Assembly (NCBI GenBank): GCA_019309245.1
Contig: JAFDGP010000113.1
Coordinates: 1-7,854 of the forward strand
Direction: 5' to 3'
DNA length: 7,854 bases
Source: Deltaproteobacteria bacterium
GTDB taxonomy: Bacteria > Desulfobacterota > Desulfobacteria > Desulfobacterales > C00003060
In this document: piece after piece, positions 1 through 5,694 of the stretch
Layout of the letters: each line of letters begins with the position of its first letter
How positions within the stretch are numbered: the first letter of the stretch is position 1
Notes under the pieces: generated by a model
The model's input: the letters and a program-made list of their open reading frames with translations, nothing else
The model's database searches: none
Told to the model about the DNA's origin: nothing
Translations under genes and position numbers: made by a program

Positions 1-118
1 AAACTCCCGGTATTTTCGTATCGTCAATGTCCCAGACAAAGGTCCCCCGCCAGCAATGCGGGCCCATCGGCCATCCTAACCCACAAAGCCCTTATGTCAA
101 GACGCCCGGGTCCTCCGG

Positions 119-232
119 ATCCCCCGGTTGCCGAGTTTGCCGGAGATGCGAGGCGGTGGGCGTGCCGACGTACTGTTGTACTTCAAGCGCCCACCAACAA
201 AGCAGATCCGGTAAAATCGGAAACCGGGGGAT
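119..232. repeat. Long imperfect palindrome, REP/MITE-like or structured RNA
   Basis: The outer arms 119-144 and 207-232 pair over 26 positions: 23 Watson-Crick pairs, one G-T wobble and two G-A mismatches. Moving inward there is a tandem G-A/A-G step (145-146 with 205-206), a 3-bp TGC/GCA step (147-149 with 202-204), an asymmetric internal loop, a perfect 8-bp stem (GGTGGGCG at 155-162 with CGCCCACC at 188-195), and an apical GTAC-TGTT-GTAC hairpin at 170-181. Chance is an unlikely source of such nested pairing. From memory, and unchecked, near-identical stretches recur in intergenic regions of Desulfosarcina-type genomes, which suggests a dispersed non-coding element. There is no transposase and no T-rich tail immediately after the stem, so a simple terminator does not fit. 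Confidence 0.75.
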
Positions 233-290
233 TTGGGGTCCGACACCGCAAGGCGAAGACGCACTTGGGGTGCATTACGGGGCTTTTTTG

Positions 291-319
291 TTGACCCATG
301 GAGGCTGATTTGTTAAGAT
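291..319 (+). promoter_or_regulatory. Candidate sigma70 promoter for the DUF3842-ispH genes
   Basis: TTGACC (291-296) matches the -35 consensus at five of six positions. TAAGAT (314-319) matches the -10 consensus at four of six, and the spacer is the ideal 17 bases. Transcription would begin near 326 and leave a leader of about 110 bases before the DUF3842 start. It is the best promoter-like pair I found in front of the plus-strand genes. The call rests on sequence only. Confidence 0.4.
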
Positions 320-437
320 TTTTTGAAGTGTTCATAAGTTAGTGGCCATTTTCGAACCGAAAAAATCAATCGATGGGCACCGGCATTCCGCACCAGGCGG
401 ACCAATTTCCCAACGAAAAGAGGCAACGAAGCCACGA

Positions 438-863
438 ATGCACATCTGCGTCATAGATGGTCAGGGCGGCGGCATTGGAAGCTTTATCATCAAGAGACTC
501 CGTGAAGCCTTTGAAGAGACGGTAACGATCACGGCGCTCGGGACCAACGCAATCGCCACGGCTCAAATGCTCAAGGCTGGGGCGAACCGCGGGGCCTCCG
601 GGGAAAACGCCATTGCTCGAACCGTGAAACTGGCCGACGTGCTCGTGGGGCCTGTGGCCATCGTTCTGGCTCACGCGATGATGGGGGAGGTGACTCCGCG
701 TATGGCCGAGGCCATTGCGGCGTGCCCGGCCAAAAAGTTTCTGATACCTCTCTCTCAGGAAAATGTCGACATCGTGGGCCTAACCCCTACGCCCCTGCCG
801 CCACTGATCGACACATTAATCGAAAAACATCTGGAAGGGCTGTTGAATCGTGTCCGTTCATAG
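438..863 (+). CDS. DUF3842 family protein
   Basis: The protein is 141 aa, soluble, with no signal peptide or membrane segment. It opens with a beta strand and a glycine-rich loop, VIDGQGGGIG (residues 5-14), that looks like the nucleotide-binding turn of a Rossmann fold. Further family-like blocks are ALGTNAIATAQMLKAGAN (33-50), GENAI (55-59), GPVAIVLA (71-78) and FLIPL (100-104). These match my recollection of DUF3842, a small family of unknown function found in Firmicutes and Desulfobacterota. The start is placed at ATG 438, not at GTG 342, because family members begin directly with the M-x-I-x-VIDGQGGG strand and the upstream extension is low in structure. The ribosome binding site is weak (AGAGG, 419-423, about 14 bases away). 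It lies 51 bases before ispH and is probably cotranscribed with it, but no function follows from that. Confidence 0.8.
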   Translation: MHICVIDGQGGGIGSFIIKRLREAFEETVTITALGTNAIATAQMLKAGANRGASGENAIARTVKLADVLVGPVAIVLAHAMMGEVTPRMAEAIAACPAKKFLIPLSQENVDIVGLTPTPLPPLIDTLIEKHLEGLLNRVRS

Positions 864-914
864 ATCAAGAAAAAGGATGCGCCTGTTTCAGACCCCTGAA
901 AGACATCACTCCCA

Positions 915-2663
915 TTGAAAATCAAGCTGGCAAAGACCGCAGGCTTTTGCATGGGCGTACACAGGGCGGTGGAAATCGTTCTGGATGTTGCAGCCAAACA
1001 CCGCCCGCCCATCTATACCTTCGGGCCATTGATACACAATCCCCAAGTGCTTGAAATTTTGGCAGAAAAAGGCATTTCCATTCTGAAGGATCCGGCCCAC
1101 ACCGCACCAGGCAGTGTGGTAATCCGAGCGCACGGCGTGCCCCCTGAGACCAAGGAACTGCTCATTGATGCCGGTTTTAGTGTTATCGACGCCACGTGCC
1201 CCCGGGTAATCAAGGTGCAGAACATCATCGGCCGGCATGCAAAACGGGGCTCGGCTGTGGTCATCGTGGGCGATCGGCGGCATCCCGAAGTGGCCGGACT
1301 TTTGGGTTTCGCGCAGGGGCGAGGCTATGTCATCCGAGACCCGGATGATGTAAAAACGCTTCCGGATTTGAAGCACGTGATTGTGGTGGCCCAGACCACT
1401 CAAGATGCCAGACGGTTTCAGGCGGTGGCCGAGGCCGTTTTGGCCCGGTTCCCGGATGCACGCGTTTTTAATACCATCTGCGATTCCACCCATAAGCGCC
1501 AGGCCGAGGTTCGAGAAATGGCCCACGATGTGGACGCGGTCATTGTGGTGGGCGGGCAAAATAGCGGAAACACCCGAAGGCTGGTGCAGGTAGCCGAGCA
1601 AGAAGGGGTCCGCGCCTTTCATATTGAAACAGAGTCGGAAATCGACTCGGAAGCGGTTGCGCCGCTCAAAACCGTGGGCATTACCGCCGGCGCATCCACA
1701 CCGAACTGGGTCATCAAAAAGGTCTACCGCACCCTGGAAAGCCTGCCTCACCGGCAGCAGGCTGGGTGGCGCCAGGGGCTGTACCGGTTGCAACGGTGGC
1801 TGCTTTTAAGCAACACGTACCTGGCTTTGGGCGCGGGATGTCTCAGCTACACCTTTGCACTGCTTTCCGGGATCCCGCCCGGCCTGCCGCCGGCTTTGAT
1901 GGCGACCTGTTATGTCTTGTCCATGCATATTCTGAATAACTTCACCGGCAAAGAAGCGGTTCGATACAATGATCCGGACCGGGCCCAATTTTATGAGGAG
2001 CATAAGACGTTATTGCTCTCGCTGGCCGTGGTTTCAGGCGGCCTGGGATTGTTCATGGCCTTCAAGCTGGGGCCTGTCCCTTTTTTTGTGCTTGTTCTGA
2101 TCAGCGTGCTCGGACTCCTCTACAATGTCACTCTGTTTGCCCGGGGCATCACAATGGGGCGAAAAATCACCAGGATCAGTGACATCCCGGGTTCCAAAAC
2201 AGTCCTGATCGCCATGGCATGGGGCGTGGTTACGGTGGTTGTGCCGCACCTGGCGGTATCGTTGCAGGTCACCACCACCGTGGTGTTTTCCGCCCTCCTG
2301 GCCGCGGTGTTGGCCTTTGTGCGCACCGCCTTTTTTGACATCCTGGACATGCAGGGGGACCGCCTCGTGGGTCACGAAAGCCTTCCTTTGGTCATCGGAA
2401 AAGAAAAATCGTTGCGCTTGCTTAAACAACTGCTTATCCTGTCTTTGGCCGTCTTGCTGTTTGCCCCGGTCATGAAGCTGACCACGTCCCTGGCCAATGG
2501 GTTGATCCTCACCGTCTTTTATCTGGCATGGGTCGTCCAGGCCTTTGATAAACACTGGATTGTGCCCGGCTTTCGATTCGAATTCCTGGTGGAAAGCGTT
2601 TTTGTGCTTACGGCGGGCATTGCTGGAATTTGGCATCTGTTTTTTTATAGTCCACAGATTTGA
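915..2663 (+). CDS. ispH: IspH (HMBPP reductase) fused to a UbiA-type membrane domain
   Basis: The protein is 582 aa. Residues 1-278 form a full IspH, the [4Fe-4S] enzyme that reduces HMBPP to IPP and DMAPP at the end of the MEP pathway. Cluster ligands are C12 (GFCMGVHRAVEI), C95 (DATCPRV) and C189 (NTICDST). Substrate-pocket residues H41, H73, H123, the proton-relay E125, T162, S217, N219 and S261 are all present. After a basic linker (279-295) the rest, about 290 aa, has roughly nine membrane segments and UbiA prenyltransferase features: a second Asp motif D475-D478-D482 (DILDMQGD), then SLPLVIG (489-495), and DIPGSK with a following WG (423-437). The first motif, usually NDxxDxxxD, reads NNFTGKEAV (341-349), so its aspartates are missing. 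The usual IspH is about 300 aa. TTG 915 is the only usable start before C12, since an in-frame stop lies at 897, and its ribosome site is poor. The frame is continuous, so the fusion looks real. Confidence 0.93.
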   Translation: MKIKLAKTAGFCMGVHRAVEIVLDVAAKHRPPIYTFGPLIHNPQVLEILAEKGISILKDPAHTAPGSVVIRAHGVPPETKELLIDAGFSVIDATCPRVIKVQNIIGRHAKRGSAVVIVGDRRHPEVAGLLGFAQGRGYVIRDPDDVKTLPDLKHVIVVAQTTQDARRFQAVAEAVLARFPDARVFNTICDSTHKRQAEVREMAHDVDAVIVVGGQNSGNTRRLVQVAEQEGVRAFHIETESEIDSEAVAPLKTVGITAGASTPNWVIKKVYRTLESLPHRQQAGWRQGLYRLQRWLLLSNTYLALGAGCLSYTFALLSGIPPGLPPALMATCYVLSMHILNNFTGKEAVRYNDPDRAQFYEEHKTLLLSLAVVSGGLGLFMAFKLGPVPFFVLVLISVLGLLYNVTLFARGITMGRKITRISDIPGSKTVLIAMAWGVVTVVVPHLAVSLQVTTTVVFSALLAAVLAFVRTAFFDILDMQGDRLVGHESLPLVIGKEKSLRLLKQLLILSLAVLLFAPVMKLTTSLANGLILTVFYLAWVVQAFDKHWIVPGFRFEFLVESVFVLTAGIAGIWHLFFYSPQI

Positions 2664-2734
2664 CCTCCGGTAACGGGCATCCGACAAGGGGGATGTTTCG
2701 CTGCTGATTGTCTGTGGGCATGACTCAAACAAAA

Positions 2735-2739
2735 AGGAG
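2735..2739 (+). promoter_or_regulatory. Ribosome binding site deciding the isomerase start
   Basis: AGGAG lies seven bases before ATG 2747. This supports 2747 over the in-frame TTG 2708 and ATG 2720, which have no comparable site. Starting at 2747 also puts the signal peptide at the very N-terminus. Confidence 0.8.
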
Positions 2740-2746
2740 AAAACTG

Positions 2747-3739
2747 ATGAAAATTGTACAAAGGCTGGCCCTGATAGTTTCCCTCACGCTGTTTTTTCCC
2801 GCTGGCGGGATTGTGACCGTCTGGGCCGGGGCTCCCGACCACGGTAGCGACAAGGTGGCACTGGTCAACGGCGCCGTCATCACCCGCGCAGAATATGATC
2901 GCGAATTGAGACGGGCCAAGAAGGTCTATGGCATGGGCAGGCCGATCAGCGCCGACCGGCTCCCGGAGGTCGAAAAAAAGGCCCTGGAAAACCTGATTGA
3001 CCGCGAGCTGCTTTATCAGCAAAGCCAAAAAAAAGGCATCAAAGTGGACCCGTCGTCTTTGAACCACGAAATCCAGGCACTGAAAAAACGGTTTCCCGAT
3101 GAAGAGACCTTCCAGTCGAGCCTGAGCAAGATGGATCTCACGGAAGGGGCATTGAAGAAGGAATTTCGCCGGGCCATGGCGGTCCAACAACTCATAGAAA
3201 ACGAGGTGGTAAGCAAGGTGGATGTTTCCGACAAGCTGGTTCGCCAATATTACGACCAGCACCCGGATATGTTCAAACAGCCCGAGCGCGTCCGGGCCAG
3301 CCATATTCTGGTCAAGGTAGCCCCTGAAGCCGGCAAGGCCGAAAAGGCCGAAGCCAGAAAGAAGATCAAAATGATCCGGGATAAGCTGAAAAAGGGCGAG
3401 GATTTTGCCGCGCTGGCCAAGACATATTCCCAGTGTCCCAGCAGCGCCAAGGGCGGAGACCTGGGGTATTTCGCACACGGACAAATGGTCACGCCCTTTG
3501 ACGAGGCCGCTTTTTCATTGAAACCCGGGACCGTGAGCGATGTGGTCGAGACCAGATTCGGGTATCATCTGATTAAGGTGGTAGACAAACAACCTGCCTC
3601 GAAGATGGCGTATGACGAAATCAAAGACCGGCTCGAGGACCAGCTCAAACAACAAGAGGTCCATAAGATGATGGGAAAATATGTGGACGGCCTTAAGGCC
3701 GAGGCCAAGGTGGAGCGGTTTTTGCCGAAGGCCCCGTAA
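2747..3739 (+). CDS. Exported parvulin-type peptidyl-prolyl cis-trans isomerase
   Basis: The protein is 330 aa and probably periplasmic. Residues 1-27 form a signal peptide with a hydrophobic core (LALIVSLTLFF) and an AxA-like site (VWAG); there is no lipobox Cys, so it is unlikely to be a lipoprotein like PrsA. Residues 35-165 resemble the helical SurA N-terminal chaperone domain (VALVNGAVITRAEYD, then ENLIDRELLYQQS). Residues 184-280 are a single PPIC rotamase domain with ASHILVK (H186), YSQCPSSAKGGDLGYF (C230), GQMVTPFDEAAF (M247, F251) and FGYHLIKV (H274), so the catalytic set appears complete. A charged helical tail (286-325) follows. The layout fits SurA/PpiC-like factors that fold exported proteins. 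It follows the ispH fusion by 83 bases on the same strand, with no terminator seen, and it is the last gene before the convergent junction. Confidence 0.92.
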   Translation: MKIVQRLALIVSLTLFFPAGGIVTVWAGAPDHGSDKVALVNGAVITRAEYDRELRRAKKVYGMGRPISADRLPEVEKKALENLIDRELLYQQSQKKGIKVDPSSLNHEIQALKKRFPDEETFQSSLSKMDLTEGALKKEFRRAMAVQQLIENEVVSKVDVSDKLVRQYYDQHPDMFKQPERVRASHILVKVAPEAGKAEKAEARKKIKMIRDKLKKGEDFAALAKTYSQCPSSAKGGDLGYFAHGQMVTPFDEAAFSLKPGTVSDVVETRFGYHLIKVVDKQPASKMAYDEIKDRLEDQLKQQEVHKMMGKYVDGLKAEAKVERFLPKAP

Positions 3740-3767
3740 GGCCCTGTCCGCTTGCATCACCCTATCT

Positions 3768-3798
3768 TCGCCCCACGCCTGAAAACGGGCGGGGGCGA
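3768..3798. terminator. Strong hairpin between convergent genes
   Basis: TCGCCCC (3768-3774) pairs with GGGGCGA (3792-3798), and an inner four-base stem, CGCC with GGCG, closes a loop of about eight bases with one bulged base. That gives 11 pairs, nearly all G-C. The hairpin sits 28 bases past the isomerase stop and 81 bases past the HD gene stop, a place where a bidirectional terminator would be expected. There is no T-run on either side, so a classical intrinsic terminator is not shown. It could instead act as a pause site, an RNA-end protector or part of a repeat. Confidence 0.4.
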
Positions 3799-3823
3799 CT
3801 TGAGTTGCACGGCTCTCACGTTT

Positions 3824-3862
3824 GGTGCGCCCTCCGCAGGCGATGCCTCCTGCCATCGCACC
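3824..3862. repeat. Competing inverted repeats in the convergent gap
   Basis: GGTGCG (3824-3829) is complementary to CGCACC (3857-3862), while GCGATG (3840-3845) is complementary to CATCGC (3854-3859). The two pairings share bases 3857-3859, so they exclude each other. The inner one has an eight-base loop and is probably favoured. There is no T-tract. This may belong with the hairpin at 3768-3798 as one structured junction element, or may be no more than GC-rich chance. Confidence 0.3.
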
Positions 3863-3878
3863 ACGGGTCCGGAGCTGG

Positions 3879-4466
3879 TCACCGCCCGTTGTCCGCCAAC
3901 CGCGGTATTGTGCCGGCCTCCACCATTTCATTGATATCTTCGGGCGAGATATCGATGAGAGAAAAAATCTTTTCTTCAAGGTGTTGCGTCTCGATAAAAA
4001 CCTCCTGAATATGGTCTTCAAGGTCGGCAAATTTTCCCGCATACCGCTTTAGAACGTCGCAAAAGCGCTCTTCAATGCCCACAACCTCTTCATGCTTGAC
4101 CCGCTTGTCCGCGTAATTGACCAGGGCTGCTTCCGAAATCACCGGCACGGCCGAAGCCTGAGCCGGATCCAGGCGGATGTGTTGTCGGACCACCTCGGCA
4201 ACCGCAGGATAACCCAGAGACGCCAGAAGCTCTCCCCCGGTGCGGGCATGGTTTTCCCGGGTCTGGATGGACATGGTCTTTGTGATGTCGTGCAGCAATG
4301 CCCCGGCTTCGATCAGGGTGAGGTCCAGATGAAACCCCGCATCACGGTTCAGTTTTCCGGCGATTAACAAAGCCACGCGGGTCACGAGTTCGCTGTGCCG
4401 CACGATATTCGGCAGCATCCCATACCGGCGGATAAGCTCAAGACATTGGTTTCTGGTCGGTATCAA
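3879..4466 (-). CDS. HD-domain metal-dependent phosphohydrolase
   Basis: The protein is 195 aa, soluble, with no membrane segment. The HD metal site is visible as H24 (IVRHSELVTRVA), H59-D60 (ALLHDITKT), further histidines H73 (ENHARTGG) and H96 (VRQHIRLD), and D120 (LVNYADKRV). This is the layout of small HDIG-like phosphohydrolases that act on nucleotides or other phosphate esters; the substrate cannot be read from sequence. The charged C-terminal helix (125-182) is less conserved. The start is TTG 4466, supported by a strong ribosome site five bases before it and by the family-like helix LELIRRYGM (9-17), which a start at ATG 4418 would cut off. The first 29 bases lie inside the end of the upstream CNNM gene, so translation is probably coupled. 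The C-terminal end runs into the convergent gap. Confidence 0.85.
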   Translation of the reverse strand: MIPTRNQCLELIRRYGMLPNIVRHSELVTRVALLIAGKLNRDAGFHLDLTLIEAGALLHDITKTMSIQTRENHARTGGELLASLGYPAVAEVVRQHIRLDPAQASAVPVISEAALVNYADKRVKHEEVVGIEERFCDVLKRYAGKFADLEDHIQEVFIETQHLEEKIFSLIDISPEDINEMVEAGTIPRLADNGR

Positions 4467-5694
4467 CGGCGTCCTTCCTGATGATGTCCACGGCCTTCAC
4501 GCTGTAGCGGTCGGCATCCACCACACGAACCGTGCATTGCTCGTCCTGGAAGCCCTCCCCTGCACGAGGGATCCGGCCCAGGCGGTGCAACACCCAGCCC
4601 CCGACGGTTTCAAAACCTTCCTTAACAACGTCAATGCCGGTCTCACTTTTAAGATCGTCCACGTCGGTCGTCCCATTGACACGGAAATGTCCCGCCGCCT
4701 TTTGTTCGATATCCGGGGTGGTGTCTTCATGTTCATCGGCGAGTTCGCCGAAGATCTCCTCCATCATATCTTCAAGGGTGACGATCCCGAAACAGGCCCC
4801 GAATTCATTGACCACAACGGCCAGGCTCTGTCGGTCCCGCTGCATCTCAACAAAAAGCTGGTCGATCTGTTTGGTTTCCGGCACCAGGCGGACGGGCCTC
4901 ACGTAGGGCCGGATAAAGATCTTTTTCTGCTTGTCAAACAGGATATCAAATATGTTCACCAGTCCCACGATCTGGTCCACCCGTTCTCGAAACACCGGTA
5001 TCCGCGTGTGACCCTGCCGTCGGACAATCTCCAGCAACGCTTCCGTTCTCGCCGTCTCAGCAATAAGGGCCACGTCCGAGATGGGCACCATGACTTCACG
5101 CACGATGGTCATAGAGTAATTCAGGGTGGATTCCAGCATTTCCTGCTGGTCCTGTCGCAGCCCTCCCCGCTCCATCGACTCCTCTAAGACCAGCTTGATT
5201 TCGTCCCGTGTGCGGTAAATACTCCGCGGCTCGCATCGGAACAACCGGGCGATAAACCCGGAAAACAGCTGAACAGGTATGGTGACGGGGACCAGGATAT
5301 AAGCAAGGATCTTCCAGACCAGGGCGGCCCGGACCAGCATCCGTTCCGCATGGTGGCGAAAGTAGGCCTTTGGAACAATCTCACTGAAGATCAGCAGGAC
5401 GGCTGTCATGGTCACGGTGGCCAGAAATGGCCCCCACGGTCCGAACGCCTTTGCGAGCATCGAGGTGGCGACCGCCCCGGCGGCGATATTAAACACATTG
5501 GTCACAATCAGCGTGACAATGAGCACGCGCTCCTTGTCCTCAAGCAACGCTAAGGCCCTGCGGGCGCTGCGCAAGCCCTGTTCGCCAAGATGCTTCAGGC
5601 GGGTCCGGCTTGCCGACACAAGCGCCGTCTCAGAACCGGAGGCAAAGCCCGATGCCAGCGCACAGATCACCAAAAGAGCCAGGTCAACGGCCAT
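4438..5694 (-). CDS. CNNM/CorC (HlyC/CorC) CBS membrane protein, second copy
   Basis: The protein is 418 aa in the inner membrane. Residues 1-150 are a DUF21/CNNM transmembrane domain with GSETALVSASRTRLK (20-34), a polar IVTNVFNIAAGAVAT segment (63-77) and SEIVPKAYF (104-112). Residues 199-320 hold a CBS pair (REVMVPISDV; GHTRIPVF; VVVNEFGACFGIVTLEDMMEEIFGEL), which in relatives binds adenine nucleotides. Residues 335-405 are the CorC_HlyC C-terminal domain (GWVLHRLGRIPRAGE). Relatives take part in Mg2+/Co2+ export or, in some pathogens, were misnamed haemolysins. The start is ATG 5694, seven bases after AAGGAG (5702-5707). The frame is open further upstream, to 5823, but that part lies inside the preceding gene and precedes the conserved domain. 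It overlaps the first copy by 11 bases and the HD gene by 29. The sequence identity to the first copy looks modest, so the duplication is old. Confidence 0.92.
   Translation of the reverse strand: MAVDLALLVICALASGFASGSETALVSASRTRLKHLGEQGLRSARRALALLEDKERVLIVTLIVTNVFNIAAGAVATSMLAKAFGPWGPFLATVTMTAVLLIFSEIVPKAYFRHHAERMLVRAALVWKILAYILVPVTIPVQLFSGFIARLFRCEPRSIYRTRDEIKLVLEESMERGGLRQDQQEMLESTLNYSMTIVREVMVPISDVALIAETARTEALLEIVRRQGHTRIPVFRERVDQIVGLVNIFDILFDKQKKIFIRPYVRPVRLVPETKQIDQLFVEMQRDRQSLAVVVNEFGACFGIVTLEDMMEEIFGELADEHEDTTPDIEQKAAGHFRVNGTTDVDDLKSETGIDVVKEGFETVGGWVLHRLGRIPRAGEGFQDEQCTVRVVDADRYSVKAVDIIRKDAVDTDQKPMS
4472..4479 (-). promoter_or_regulatory. Ribosome binding site for the HD gene
   Basis: AGGAAGGA on the minus strand ends five bases before TTG 4466. 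It lies inside the end of the upstream CNNM coding sequence, and it decides for the TTG start over ATG 4418. Confidence 0.7.

Larger units (their letters stand above)
1..437. other. Non-coding upstream region
   Basis: No convincing gene lies here. Open frames exist (for example 27-308 on the plus strand), but their translations are rich in Cys, Arg, Ser and Gly, show no domain, and run straight through a large palindrome, so I regard them as chance reading. The region holds a small hairpin at 46-62 (CCCGC with GCGGG), the large palindrome at 119-232, a T-run at 284-289, a promoter-like pair at 291-319, and about 110 bases of leader before the DUF3842 start. I found no tRNA, SRP RNA or riboswitch signature. 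The left edge may be the far end of an upstream intergenic region, because no reading frame enters the window there. Confidence 0.6.

Noticed and set aside
261..289. Terminator-like hairpin plus T-run
   Set aside because: GCAC/GTGC gives only four pairs and lies 10 bases before the T-run; nothing upstream pairs with the bases just before the T-run.
27..308. Open frame of 93 codons at the left end
   Set aside because: It runs through the large palindrome, has odd Cys/Arg/Ser-rich composition and no domain; a second overlapping frame (94-294) is equally long-winded. Best explained as chance reading of a repeat.
342..437. GTG-started N-terminal extension of the DUF3842 protein
   Set aside because: The 32 extra residues have no family match, and the conserved protein begins at ATG 438.
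906..1793. Long antisense frame (295 codons) across ispH
   Set aside because: It mirrors the IspH coding strand, which has all catalytic residues; the antisense product is His- and Arg-rich without a domain.
2645..3484. Antisense frame of 279 codons over the isomerase gene
   Set aside because: Shadow of a well-supported parvulin gene; no recognisable domain.
3515..4042. Minus-strand frame of 175 codons across the convergent gap
   Set aside because: It overlaps the HD gene and the isomerase in the wrong frame and has no ribosome site or domain.
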